NCBI RefSeq assembly: GCF_905475395.1
Contig: NC_058337.1
Coordinates: 137,537,960 to 137,601,959 of the forward strand
DNA from: Chrysoperla carnea
Lineage: Eukaryota; Arthropoda; Insecta; Neuroptera; Chrysopidae
Direction: 5' to 3'
Length of the DNA: 64,000 bases
The first letter of the stretch is position 1. Each line of letters begins with the position of its first letter. The notes under the pieces were generated by a model. The model had not been told where the DNA came from, did not search any database, and was given only the letters and a program-made list of their open reading frames with translations. A program made the position numbers and the translations under genes. Shown piece after piece: positions 49,322 through 61,429 of the stretch.

Positions 49322-49410
49322 AAATATCCAGTAATCGGAGCAAATCCAGTAATTGGGACAAATACAGTAATCAGAACTCCCCTGGTTTGTGTTGAGTCAC
49401 AATTAAACTC
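49322..49410 (+). repeat. 18-bp tandem motif, dispersed copy 2
   Basis: Three units near ATCCAGTAATCGGAGCAA in tandem, with the downstream flank GGTTTGTGTTGAGTCACAATTA as in copy 1. Shared flank plus different unit number shows it is part of a larger dispersed repeat. Confidence 0.5.
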
Positions 49411-51199
49411 CTTCTTGAAGTCCTGCTATATGGCTGGAGCTAAATTCAAGCTATATGGCGAATGAATATATACCATCATTTATTTTTTCGTTCTTTACAG
49501 TCACTTAACGATGCGGGCCTTAATTTGAGTCTTCCGAATACATATCGAAATCCATTAAACCAATAAGGCTCTAAAGTATTGGACATTTGAAGATATTTAT
49601 TATATTGTATTTTTTTGATAACCTCAACGAAAATGAAGATGCGGAAATCAGCATGTAACCTCATCAAATATTTACTGAATGAAGTATAATTTAAAAATTT
49701 CAAAAAAAAAAAAGAGAACAAAAAAAAATGAAAATTATTTATATCAGAGAAAAATGTTCAAATAGGAAAATTATTACATAAAATGTTAAAAGAGAAAAAA
49801 AATTATTGCTAATATCAGAATAATGAAAAAATGTCTTCAATTTGTGAAAAAGAAAATTTGTATACTGGCACAAAAAAAAAAAAAAAAAAAAAAATTCTCT
49901 CATAAAAAAAGGAAAACATGTGGCAGACAAATAGATGTATAGGTATATCGTTAGCAGCAGTAGCTGTACCTAATCTAGCATACATTGGCATACGAAAGCG
50001 AAAACTTTGTCAAAAGTTTTTTCATTCAATTTTCTAGAATGCACTCCACTCTTGACTAAAAGTCAAGCTGTTATTGCATAATTAAGTTCGCTTATCAGGA
50101 ACTTCTAGGCTTGAAATCAATTGCGCTACTTTTGCGCTATAAAATATTTTCCATATTTAGCAAACCATACAAATTTTTCGAAGTCTTATTCTACGATCTC
50201 AAGCCTTTCTACGAAAGATTCATAAGTGGTTATCTGCGGCTTGGTTCTGTGATTTATGATTTTTTTTGTGTTGTGACTAGATGATATCAAACTTATAATT
50301 ATGGCTGGAAATCTATGGCTACATTGGAGTCACCCTCATGAGTCATCCTCAGTATACCATATCCTCCCTAATAGACCTCCTTCCCCCCGGCTTTCGGAAT
50401 GATTTCCTTGATTTATTCTCAAAGAAAAATACATGGAAAAATAGAGTCAACATTATCTTCCCTTTCCGTTTTGGGCCTGGACCATCTGTTCATTTCTGTT
50501 TTAACTCCAGTTTCCTTCCTCTACCAATTTCTTGTCTCTAAAATAGCACTCCCTAGAACTTTATCATCCAAGCTAAAGCAGTGGAGTACCAAGTATGAAA
50601 TGACATAACGGACACCTTAAATAACATTTACAGTGGAATCGAAATTACGTTAGGAATGTGCTAATATTCTGTATTCTATGTCACATTAACCATTCATTCA
50701 AAGACCAATGTATATACGTCTCGTTATCTCAAGGAAACACACTTCGCTATGTACTCTATAGCTCTTCCCCCTCGATTTCACTCCAGTATTCTCCACTATT
50801 CCCGTATCATCATCATTCAAACAACTGTGTTTTATTTAACTCATTGTCCCTGTGGGTTGGTTTTTGCGTTCTATATGAGTGAAAATATCTATCTTTGAGA
50901 ATATAGTGAATACCAGCGACTGGCACATATACCAGCTCAAATATAATTAGAGAAACAAGAAGTTGCTAAAAACCTTGTTTTTATTTTTTTCTATGTAACT
51001 ATTTTCTAAAACAAGGTGATTTATTATACTTGCGTGTAATTAGTGTTCATGAAATTAATGCCCTGCTGTAACGATTTGTTCATCTTTTAACGATATTAAA
51101 CATTTTTCCAACAACCAAAAATTATAGTTACTGTAGTAAAGTTTTGTAAAAATTTGAAAAAAGTTTACTTTTTCTCCAATTCTGAGAAATGGTTGCCTA

Positions 51200-51470
51200 T
51201 ACAGGGTAAATCATTCTAATCTTACATGGCTAAATAGCTCCTTTTACAGTTAACCAATCAAAAAATAATAAGAAGTCAAAAGTTGCAGAGTTTGATGGGG
51301 GACATCATCTTCTGACACCAGATTGGACCTAGTTATTTTCTAAAAGCGAAGAACTTGGTCCAGTCTGATGTCAGAATATGATATCCTCCATGAAACTCTG
51401 CAATTTTTGAACAAGTTAATTTTTATTGGTTGATTTCGGAACGAGCTATACAGTTTAAATTTCAAATGTT
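51200..51470. mobile_element. Mariner-like foldback MITE
   Basis: TACAGGGTAAATCATTC opens an inverted arm with TAACCAATCAAAAAATAA, then CATCTTCTGACACCAGATTGGA. The mirror arm runs from about 51346 (TCCAGTCTGATGTCAGAATATGAT) to TTATTGGTTGATTTCGG. Related arms are at 6690-6800, 25335-25440 and 60775-60920. Confidence 0.6.
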
Positions 51471-52949
51471 AACAAAACGGTATGGGATATCAATTTTTTT
51501 TTTATAATAACATGACAGGATTGAACCGTCAGATGTCGGAATATCTTATTTTTACAACTATGACTTGGGGGTGGAGTGGGAAAAGTACATTCATATTGAT
51601 CAGAAAAGGCAAAAATTTCTGAGGCTTTCTCGTAGCAAATTTTTTATACAACGATTTTGGGTTCTCTGTCATGTGTATACAGAATAAATTATCTGACAGA
51701 AACCCAGATTGGAAAATAATAAGCATAAGGGAAGGGTTGCAAATGACAAAATATTTGAAATAAGGGCTAAATGTCGCTAGAGATCTAGAAGAATTTCAGG
51801 AGTTCCTTACCAGTCGAAAGTACGACAGTGGATACTTCCAGACTTCAAATACTAACATTAGACCTGCTGTAAATGAGCAAGTAACTTTATAGAGAAAAAA
51901 ATTGAAACAGAATGTTTTCATATATTATCCATCAAGTTAAACTCTCAACCCAATTAATGAAGTCAACCCATTGAAATCACAATGTTTCTTGATCCCGTTG
52001 ATCTCCCGTTTATATGTCTATACAAATATCAATAAAAAAAACATTTTTTTGTATGTCTCGTTTGAATTAATGTTTAGTAAACTTGTCTTGAATAAGATGT
52101 TATTTATTTTTATATGTGTGTCCAGAACAGCAAACTAGGCCATCATATGTCATTCTCTACCACTAACTAATATGGCACTCATCATATATAAATGTTTTTA
52201 TCTAAAGCACACAAAACGGTTTTTTTTGTGCATTGTTTGTTTTTATTGTGCTATACATAATATGTTGGTACCATTTGTTGCTGGTTACAGAAATTTTAAT
52301 GAACAAAGAAAGCAATATAAAATACACTTTCGTAGTTGTTTTCTACCTCTATATACTGCGGAATAGGAAACCACAAACTCATATTTAAATGATAATTAGA
52401 AACTTTCAATCTTGCTTAACATTCAAGCAGTTCTACCTTCTCTATCTTCATATAATGCATGTGCGTACCAAGCCTTAGCTGTCAGTCAAATCTTTGAGCT
52501 CAATCTCTTGAACACTTGATATTTGACGAGGGTGAGCTACGCATTTGTGGAACATTATGAAACCTGCAATATTGTCACTTCTAATTGCGAAAGGAATGGA
52601 ATACTCTATTTTGTATGTTTAACACCTGAAACTTTCTTTACTGAGAGAACTCCCAGAACAAAAATTTTCTCTGCAATATTCTCTAATTACACTAAGTTTC
52701 AATATAACCTATCATCAAAAAGCACATCTGCTTATACGAAACATTTTGTTTGCAAGGAGAGTAAAAAGAACAAGTGGATCTTTTTTAACTGTTGGTGATA
52801 TAATAAATATGCCCAATTCTCATCAAATTAAAAAAAAAAAATTGATCCGTAGGAAAAATCTTCAATTCTACTATTTATCGTAATAAATTATATATGGCAA
52901 TTGAAAGAAATAATTCCATTCTTAAAGTTGGCTATAGAAAGGTTTAGGA

Positions 52950-53375
52950 AAATGCATTAACGAAAAGTTCAAGAACAATAGAAGACATTCACCTGTGTCC
53001 ATGACTGACCAAAAATTCTAGTTTCAAAGTTATTTCACCTTGATCTTTAAATGATCTTGAAAATTAACTTAGGCTTAAAAGTTATTAAGACAGACGAATG
53101 ACGTTTATTGTCCTTGATAACTTCTGTCTTAAATGTTTTTCTCAAACTAGCACATTTTTTTTTTCGATTAAATACATTTGTGACATATTTTTTAGTAAAA
53201 TTTCTTCCGACTAACGATTTTCGAAAAAAAGATTTGAGTAATATTAGTTTTTTTATGAGGATAAACTTTTTAATATAAAATGTTATTCTATCTCTTACCA
53301 CTTAGAAACTAAATTAACTATTAAAGGAACCCGGAAAACTAGTAGCCATTATAGATTGAAATGGTCGACCCTGTA
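52950..53375. mobile_element. Partial mariner-like MITE
   Basis: Shares GACATTCACCTGTGTCCATG and GCTTAAAAGTTATTAA with 60990-61110 and ends GGTCGACCCTGTA, a family right end. The left end is not recognisable. Confidence 0.4.
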
Positions 53376-54517
53376 TATCGTAGAAATAATCTGACCATCT
53401 TAAATCGCTATCTGAATTAAATCCTCACAGTGGCAGATATTCATTAAAACCTCGACTTACCCTTGTAAAACCTGTACATAGATGTCGTATATGAACAGAA
53501 TTTAAGAAAGATTTTTCTTCTTAAATACTCTTCAATATTAGCATAATTTATATATATTCTTTGTGTTTGTTTCTTTATATGAAAATGACTTTTCTTTATT
53601 GTTATATATAACCATTACATTTTATGAACTAAGTACCTACTCTCTCTCTCTCTACATACTTGAACATTATTATTATTATTATTATTATAATTATTGTGAT
53701 TATGGAATATGACGTCATTAGCTTAGTTAAAATTTCAATGCACTCATTAAGAGTAAAAATTTAATTTAATTTAATAATCATATTATTATGATGATGATAA
53801 TATGCATTTAATGGTTAAATTATTTAAAATCACTTTTTTTTTTTGTTAGAAGCATTTATATTCAAATTAATTGTAAATATTATCGTCACATGGTAAGTCA
53901 TTATTATACCAACGTTTAAAAATAATTGTCTTAGAAAAAGATAGTCTTTTCATTACTAATGGATTTTAATGTTTGAATCTCTTATCTATTTCCCTGCGTT
54001 TACTAAGCGAATCCCCACAGAGATTGAAAAAACAACAAATTTTTCTTAAAATCGAATATAACATTTTAAGAGAGATATTGCTTTTATTTAAAAACTCTGC
54101 GCTTAGAGAAAAAATTACAAAAGTATTTTTTTGCTTAAAACTGATCATAAAATACAAAAATATTTTTTATTTTGAAAAAATTCAAAATTATGTATTTTGC
54201 GCACCTCTCAACTCCTTTTTTTTATATTATTCGTCTTTTCTCATTAACGAACTTGACTTTTCAAACCTTTCTTGATACCAAATTTTATTCAAATCGGACT
54301 TAAATTGTGACCGCTAGCTGAGAGCTTACACACACATAAACGTATAGAGATACATATATGTATATAGAAATTTTAACGATGGTCATTTTTGACGTCTATT
54401 AGGTAGGATCGACGAACATTTGAAGAAAGTTTTCCAAAATTCCTTCATCAGTACAAAAGCAATAGCTGCATTTCCTTCGGCAATTCAATTATAGTAGATC
54501 CATTTAATCCCTATACT

Positions 54518-54903
54518 GGATAGAATATCTCTGCTTCTATGAATCAGATTGAGACGAATAAACAAAATTATTGTTGGTTAACAATTTCTGCATCGACCTT
54601 GATTGCTGTCGAACGCTGAGAATAGCAAAATAACCTCAAAGTCTCAAGAAAAAATTTACAACTTTCTCTGATAACTTTTCGAAAAATGTAGGAATTTCCG
54701 GAGTTGAAATTCGGGAAAAAGATGTAAGTTATCATCATAAAAAAGTTGAAAATTTGAGGTTACTGTGGTTTTCTTGAGGTTTGGAGATTATTTTGCTATG
54801 TTCAGGATTCGATTGCAAGAACGGTCGATGCAGAAATTTTTAACTAACAATTCATTTTTTTATTCGTCTCAATCCGATCAATAAAAGCAGGGAGAGATAT
54901 CCA
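54518..54903. mobile_element. Palindromic foldback element
   Basis: Arms of about 165 bases: GGATAGAATATCTCTGCTTC...GATTGAGACGAATAA on the left mirrors TTATTCGTCTCAATCCGATC...GGGAGAGATATCC on the right. Matches continue inward through the TGCATCGACC/GGTCGATGCA segments. No coding content. Confidence 0.7.
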
Positions 54904-55009
54904 AGAAAATAACGTCACTAAAGAAAAAATGTAGAATTATAAACCACGTGCAGAAGGTTGTGTGGATTGAAACCCAAAAAAAAGGTTAGCCCTTATCCAA
55001 AATTTATGG

Positions 55010-55105
55010 TATTTATTATCAAAATCCGGTAGATTTATCCTACAGCCTTATTTACCGAATTTATTATCAAAATCCGGTATATTAATTCTACTATGGCTTT
55101 ATAAG
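55010..55105 (+). repeat. Tandem duplication of about 50 bp
   Basis: TTTATTATCAAAATCCGGTAGATTTAT and TTTATTATCAAAATCCGGTATATTAAT occur in direct order about 50 bases apart. Confidence 0.6.
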
Positions 55106-56520
55106 AAAAACTAATTGTTAGGTAATTGTTTAAGCTATGCGGCAGTGTCTGTATTCTTTTAGTGTTTTTATAATTTTCCATTTTGGAAATAAAACACGTT
55201 TGAAGAGGAACATGCGATAAAAAATTGTAAAAACTTAAACATCATACAAATATTAAATCAAAATATTAAATTTAGTATAATATTTTATTTGACATTAAAT
55301 AAGAATGTAAATATTCAAATACTACACTCGTACTGAATTCATTCATTTTAATAGAATAAATACTTCAAATTTAATTCTGCTTATTATTTTATACATTTAT
55401 AACTATACTGCATGAATAATACAGGTACTAGAAACATATGATTTCTAGAGTATATATTAAAATAATACCTACTATACAAGGTTCTACAAGAGTTCACATT
55501 CAGCAACTGTCAAGAAAAACCAATCTTATCTTGAAAACGAACAGATTTTCGTAATTTTTACGTAAAAAAAATAGGGCTTATTTATCGATTCGGCTAGAAT
55601 TTGTTGAGATACAGCCTAAAACTCTATCAAAATAGTTATTAATTGAGCGATTTTGACGATATTTGATTTCAAAAAAGAGTGAAACGTTTGTAGAAATATT
55701 TAAGATTTAATTTTGTTAACACGAAATTTTATAAAACAGTTTATAGCTGTCAATTGCATCTATGTCAGTAGAATCTCGATAATCCAATCCAATTCTTCCA
55801 CTCGCGCCCTTTTCATTCCGCTTCCTACGTCTGTGATATCATAATCAATATACATATATTTGTACGTGAATTATTTTATGCCATCCCAGAAATCCAACCA
55901 AATCATGTTACCCGAACAACACTGGAGTCCCGAATATAGAGACTTTATACTGTATTTTAAGATACCCTATATCTTACACATATCTAGATATGAAAGTATA
56001 CATTTCATACAACATATTATATTTGCAGGTAACTATTTACATTTTAAAAGGTAGAAGGTAGAAGGTTAGTAAATGTAGATACATACCTATAGTAATAATA
56101 ATAATAATCGCAATCATGATAATAATATACGAAATGTTAAAAGCTCTTTCGCAATATAATAACATATATCATAAATTTATTTATAGATGAAAAGTACATA
56201 CCAAAAAACATATACATGTACAGGGGTGTCCCAAAATTATCGAAAAAAGGTTATTTTGTGCGAAAACACAGTTTTTTAATTCAAAGTTGTAAATTTTTTA
56301 AAAGTATAGGGTTATGTATAGAATAGCATGTCGGTAAAATTTATAGCATATCAGGTATCATTCTTAGATCTTGAAGGTGTAGCGGGCTGGTGACTATTGT
56401 TTCTTATTGATCGTATGAAAGATCAATGAGATTCATGGTTGCCATCTTTTTCATATTACTTTGGTTACGCAAACAACCAATAACCCTCTACTGGAGTAAA
56501 TCCAAGCAAAAAAAGACTGT
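55105..56520. other. Intergenic with a mariner-type left end
   Basis: TACAGGGGTGTCCCAAAATTATCG at 56220 is a mariner-type terminal sequence without a matching right end before the palindrome at 56524. Nothing else identified. Confidence 0.45.
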
Positions 56521-56523
56521 TAT

Positions 56524-58921
56524 ATGGATTAAAAGTTCGAGCAGCGAAACTTTGGGGTTTTTCTTTTCACATCAAAATAAGTATTTTTTGAAATTTTTTA
56601 CTTTCCCGGAGTGGTGCAACATGTTTAAAAAACAAAATGGCGTCAAAAATGGAATTTTTTTCAGAAATTTTATCATTTTTATTTTATATTCTCAAAAGAG
56701 GACATCGGTGGATATCCAAATTTATTAGGTTTGTAGTCAATGTTAAGAACTACTCCTCATATTTGGGGGGGGGGGGTTCATCCCTTCCCCTCCCAGTTAT
56801 ACTGGGTGTTCCAAACCACCCGTCCAGGCTGATTATTCTGAATAGTTTTCAAAAAAAATTGAAACGAAAAAACACGTATCAAATATTTTTTGAAACTCTA
56901 TCTAACCATACCAAAAACACCCTCCACCCTCAACCCCTGTTAGGGGTAGGGGGTGTAACTTGAAAAAATCAAATGGAAACCCATATTTTTTTCTGCAGAT
57001 TTGGATTCTTCAGAAGAAAAGACAAACATTTTGTCTAAGAAATTTTTCCCGATTTTCGGTAGATCGCGCTACAATCGACAAAAATCGTTCTTTTAGATTT
57101 GGCATAAAAATTGCGCCGTTCAATGACAAAAATCAAAACGAAAAAGTAAAAAAAATAAAAACACAAACACACAGAACCAAAACAAAAACAAAACAAAAGC
57201 AACACAAAAGCTAGAAATTCAACGAAAATAAAAGAGAAGCGAAAATGTCGAATTGCGGTAATTGAGGTAAACCACTAGACAATTGGGAGGATACTAAATA
57301 AAGCTCTTAGAAAGAATTAGATATGAATCATTTTAGATTTAATTTTTTTTCAGACTTTCCAAAATAAAGAAAAACATTTTTACAAAAATAATTTTTCTAA
57401 ATCATAATAAAATATGAAAAACAAAACAGAATAGTCTTTTCTTCAAAAAAACAAAAACAAAATTGAAATAACTATTCTCGACTCAAAAAACTTTTCTCGC
57501 CTTCACTTGAACTGCAATTCTAATGCCAAATCTAAAAGAACGATTTTTGACGATTGTAGCGTGATCTACCGAAGATCGGGAAAAATTTCTTAGACAAAAT
57601 GTTTGTCTTTTCTTCTGAAGAATTCAAATCTGCAGAAAAAAATAGGGGTTACCATTTGATTTTTTCAAGTTACACCCCCTACCCCTAACAGGGGTTGAGG
57701 GTGGAGGGTGTTTTTGGTATGGTTAGATAGAGTTTCTAAAAATATTTGATACGTGTTTTTTCGTTTCAATTTTTTTTGAAAACTATTAAGAATAATCAGC
57801 CTGGACGGGTGGTTTGGAACACCCAGTATATATATGTATACATACATATGGTAAAACAGTTCATTTGACTGTAAATTCAAAAATATTTGATTGATTTTAA
57901 TGAAACTAATATCAATAGTAGGTTTTATTACTTACAACTTTCGGTTAAAATTTTAGCGAAATCCGTTACATAGTTCGGCCAAAATTTCCAATTTAGTAAA
58001 TTGTTTAAAATGGCTGCCATTTTATGCCATTTTGTCCTACGAGGTTAAATTTTTTTTTAAATTGTATAATTTTTTATTATCTTGCGATTTTATCATAGTG
58101 GCTTACCCGTAAAATGACTCCATGATCCAAATTTTTGCGAAAAACGGAAAATTTAACACTTTCTGGAAATAATTGTTTGGGGGGGTGTATGGACTGGCTT
58201 TGGGGGGTGTTTTTTGCTTTGGCTTCAGAAAACTATTTTTAAAAGAAAGTCTATATGGTTTAAAGCAAAATTTTTAAGTTTTAACCCCCGCGCTGTTAGG
58301 GGGAAGGGGTGTATGGATAAATGTATTTTAAAAAATTTTAAAAAGAGGTCAAAATAGTTTAAAATGCTAAAGTAACCCAAAACCTTAGATGTTTTTATTA
58401 ATATAGCCCTTTTTACAACATCCACCCCTCCCCGTCCCGCTTTCATATTTTTGCAAATTTAAACAATTTACTAAATTGAAAATTTTGGCCGAACTATGTA
58501 ACGGATTTCGCTAAAATTTTAACCGAAAGTTGTAAGTAATGAAACCTACTATTGATATTAGTTTCATTAAAATCAATCACATATTTTTCAAGTTACAGTC
58601 AAATGAACTGTTTTACCATATGTATGTATACATATATATATAACTGGGAGGGGAAGGGATGAAACCCCCCCCCCAAAAAAATATGAGGAGTAGTTCTTAA
58701 CATTTACTACAAACCTACCAAATTTGGATATCCACCGATGTCCCCTTTTGAGAATATAAAACAAAAATGATAAAATTTCTGAAAAAAATTCCATTTTTGA
58801 CGCCATTTTGTTTTTTAAACATGTTGCACCACTCCGGGAAAGTAAAAAATTTCAAAAAATACTTATTTTGATGTGAAAAGAAAAACCCCAAAGTTTCGAT
58901 GCTCGAACTTTTAATTCATAC
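56524..58921. mobile_element. Large palindromic foldback element (outer, interrupted)
   Basis: The outer arms are inverted copies: 56524-56799 matches 58641-58920 in reverse, and 57829-58010 matches 58458-58640 in reverse. Without the inner insert, each arm is one continuous ~460-base sequence around a 450-base centre (58011-58457). Arm ends are GGATTAAAAG and CTTTTAATTC. The arms carry the same short open frame on both strands (MASKMEFFSEILSF), which is a by-product of the palindrome. The outer centre is rich in C/G runs (GGGGGGGTG). Confidence 0.8.
56802..57826. mobile_element. Mariner-type MITE nested in the palindrome, TA duplication
   Basis: The ends CTGGGTGTTCCAAACCACC and its complement are flanked by TA on both sides (56800-56801 and 57827-57828). 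The terminal repeats extend about 300 bases on each side around a unique centre. Removing the insert restores the left arm of the outer element, shown by the uninterrupted right arm at 58620-58650. TA duplication and the GGGTGTTCC end are typical of Tc1/mariner-mobilised MITEs. No transposase is encoded. Confidence 0.85.
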
Positions 58922-58924
58922 ACA

Positions 58925-60240
58925 AGGCGTAATTTCACTCTACTACTCAGAAAAGTGGATTTATAGACGTCAAAGGGTTGTTGTTAGTTCTTCTCTACAT
59001 TTCAGCTTTAATATGTAGGAACAAGCTCTTACAAATGCATAAAGAAGTTTTTTTGTCGAAATTTTCCTTGACCATTTTGCATATGTAGCTGAATAGCTGT
59101 GATACAGATCTAAACCTTTAGGTAGTAGTCGCAAGCATATGTTGTCAGATATCTCAGACTTCATGGTAAAAAATCCAATAATATATTAAACCCCATATGA
59201 TTTGAGCGGTCTATATCATAGTCGCATGCCTCTGAATTTTTTTTAAATTAATCTTTTCACATTTGATGAAGCTAAATCATTATTTCAACCTTAATTGACA
59301 TAAAAGCGAGAGCTATAGCTTCTTAAACTTTACAATTTTTAAAACCATGCGCAATAGTGAAATCACGATCTTTTATCATCGAGTCCTCCATTTAAAAAAA
59401 TCCTAAATTGCCAGCTGTCACTCTGCCTGTACTATTTTATTGTCAACACTTTACTACGCAAATGGGCAAACATTCATAGCTTGCGCTAATTTTGGGACAA
59501 CCTTTACATATACATGTACGAAATATTTTGAATATTATATATTACTGTCTATTTATATCGATCATATTATGGCATATATCAAAGACTATAGGATAGACAA
59601 GAAGCAGAAGTATAATTATAAGTGACATCTGGAGTCTGAGGCGATCAACTATTAAGTTTGTAGGCCTTTGCGGGTATGGCTATTAAGTTTAACTACTTTG
59701 CGGGGGTGACTATTAACTATTAAGTTTGAAAGCCTGACTCGGTAGAGGCGCTGAAACTCGTATACTACGATTTTACATTAGCTCATATGGGCTGCTTCTC
59801 CTCTATCCTATGCTCTTTGGCATATATGTGCAACAATATGTCTGTAAATATTCAGAGTGCAGGGCCTGGAAATATATAGAAAAGTTCATTTTTCAGAAAA
59901 TCGTCTAGATTTTTTCTTCTTGCCGATTACACCATATTTTGATGTATAAATCGTTTTTACACCCTACATTCAACGTATATATAACGTGATTCTTTCCATT
60001 ATTATTTACCAACCTGATTTCAGCAATTTCTCAAAAGAAAAATTTTTTTATATATTCTTATTTTTATCGAAAAACAAGTAATATTTGTCCACAAAATTTG
60101 TTTCTTATATTGTTCTTACAGTTTTTATATTTGCTTTAAAAAACCGTAAATTTAAGCATATAAAATTGAGTTCTAAGAAAAAAGAAATTCTTTTTGGCAG
60201 CCAAGAAAGAATAAGAATCTGATTACAAACATATTTACAA
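58925..60240. other. Intergenic, weak repeats
   Basis: At 59645-59735 CTATTAAGTTT recurs three times with GCGGGKRTG-like spacers. No gene seen. Confidence 0.4.
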
Positions 60241-60430
60241 TTACATTTTGATGTGGGTGGAGTCGGATACTTCGTTCTTATTCAAGCGACGACAATGTAA
60301 TCAATTCTGCACTCCCATTAATTATAAATTGTTCACACTGCCGCTGCCTGGATTCGAACCCGCAACCTAAGTCTAAATGGACAAACAGACAAAGGCAAAC
60401 GCCTTAGACCGCTCGGCCATTTAGGCTCTT
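60240..60430 (-). mobile_element. tRNA-derived SINE (class II, Ser/Leu-like head)
   Basis: On the minus strand TGGCCGAGCGG (A box) and GGTTCGAATCC (B box) are both perfect, with a long variable region between and a GCCT/AGGC acceptor remnant. The head (60340-60430) is followed by a body through GTGCAGAATTGATTACATTG to CCACCCACATC. The anticodon arm is disrupted, so it is not a working tRNA. Confidence 0.55.
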
Positions 60431-60774
60431 AATAAGAGAAATTATTAAAAAATAAAATAAACAAAAGTTGATGGTCAAGATAATTGAAACTGAAAAAAAG
60501 GCTTCTACTAATCTCTGCCACAGATACAAAATAGTAAGAATGCTGCAAGATCTTCTCGTAGGTCATAAGCGTCTGCTTTTATTCAATTTATATAATGAAT
60601 ATGAAAATTATGATAAACTTGTACTAAACTAACAAAGAAAATCTAACATTTATAGTAAATGATAATATTTAATGTAAAATTAAAGACAAAGATAAGAAAC
60701 AGAGGAGCAATGAGGTTTCCTTAACATTTTAACTACCACACACAAACACACACGCAGACATATTATAAATACAT

Positions 60775-61165
60775 ACAGGCTGGACCATATTAATCTAATT
60801 TGGATAATAGCTCGTATTGTAGTTAACCAATCAAAAAATTACTTTAATAAAAGCTGCTGGGTTTGATAAGGGACTTCATGTTCTGACATCAGATGGAATC
60901 TTGTTCTCCGGAATGCGTTAAGAGCCAATTAAGATCCTCATTATTGCTTTTAATCGAAAGAAAGCACGCTAGCTATACAAAAATGCTTTAGTCAAAAGTT
61001 GTAAGGACAATACAGGACATTCGCCTGTGTCCATGATTTTGACCAGAAATTTTAGTTTCGGAGTGTTCTTCAAATGATCTCGAATTTACCTATGCTTAAA
61101 AGTTATTAACACAATTGAATTTTAATCTATTAGCCATAATAAATTCAAAAAGGCTCCATCCTGTA
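60775..61165. mobile_element. Mariner-like MITE, TA-flanked
   Basis: The left end TACAGGCTGGACCATATTAATC and right end GGCTCCATCCTGTA are inverted. The left part carries TAACCAATCAAAAAATTAC as in the 51.2 kb element. The right part (GACATTCGCCTGTGTCCATG, GCTTAAAAGTTATTAA) matches 52960-53100. Confidence 0.6.
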
Positions 61166-61379
61166 TTACTATATACTCGCAGACAGATACACAAAGATTT
61201 GTTCCTATTGTCTTCCGTTAAGATAGGAACTAAAATCAAGACGTCTTTCTGTCATTCAGTATAATATAAATTGGTAAAAGGGCTGGAACCGTTTTCTAAA
61301 GTGTATTTTAGACGAAGGATAAACTACGATTAACATCTAGGATCGATTGCGTTGAATTAAATCTTATGAAATTTACTCT

Positions 61380-61425
61380 CCTAATAATTTATATCGGACA
61401 AAGCCACAGCGAAAGTGGTCGGGCT
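61380..61425 (+). mobile_element. Helitron-like 3' end
   Basis: A CCAC...GTGG hairpin (GCCACAGCGAAAGTGG) followed by TCGGGCTTAGCTAGT fits the hairpin-plus-CTAG|T end. The body upstream was not assigned. Confidence 0.4.
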
Positions 61426-61429
61426 TAGC

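Larger units (their letters stand above)
44900..54500. other. Intergenic, repeats only
   Basis: Contains the direct repeat at 45350-45740, small tandems at 47.3 and 49.3 kb, and MITEs at 51.2 and 53.0 kb. Poly(A) of about 23 at 49869, a CT/ATT simple tract at 53640-53690. Frames of 60-105 residues have no recognisable features. Confidence 0.45.

Noticed and set aside
50338-50608. Two overlapping 67-69 residue frames
   Set aside because: A slightly less AT-rich stretch, no recognisable domain, signal peptide or splice site pair.
56637-58806. Matching protein frames on both strands (MASKMEFF..., ILGVPNHPSRL...)
   Set aside because: They are the same DNA in the arms of palindromes; no transposase motif and the frames end at arm borders.
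60340-60430. Functional tRNA-Ser/Leu
   Set aside because: A and B boxes are perfect but the anticodon arm and T stem do not pair, and a SINE-like body follows.
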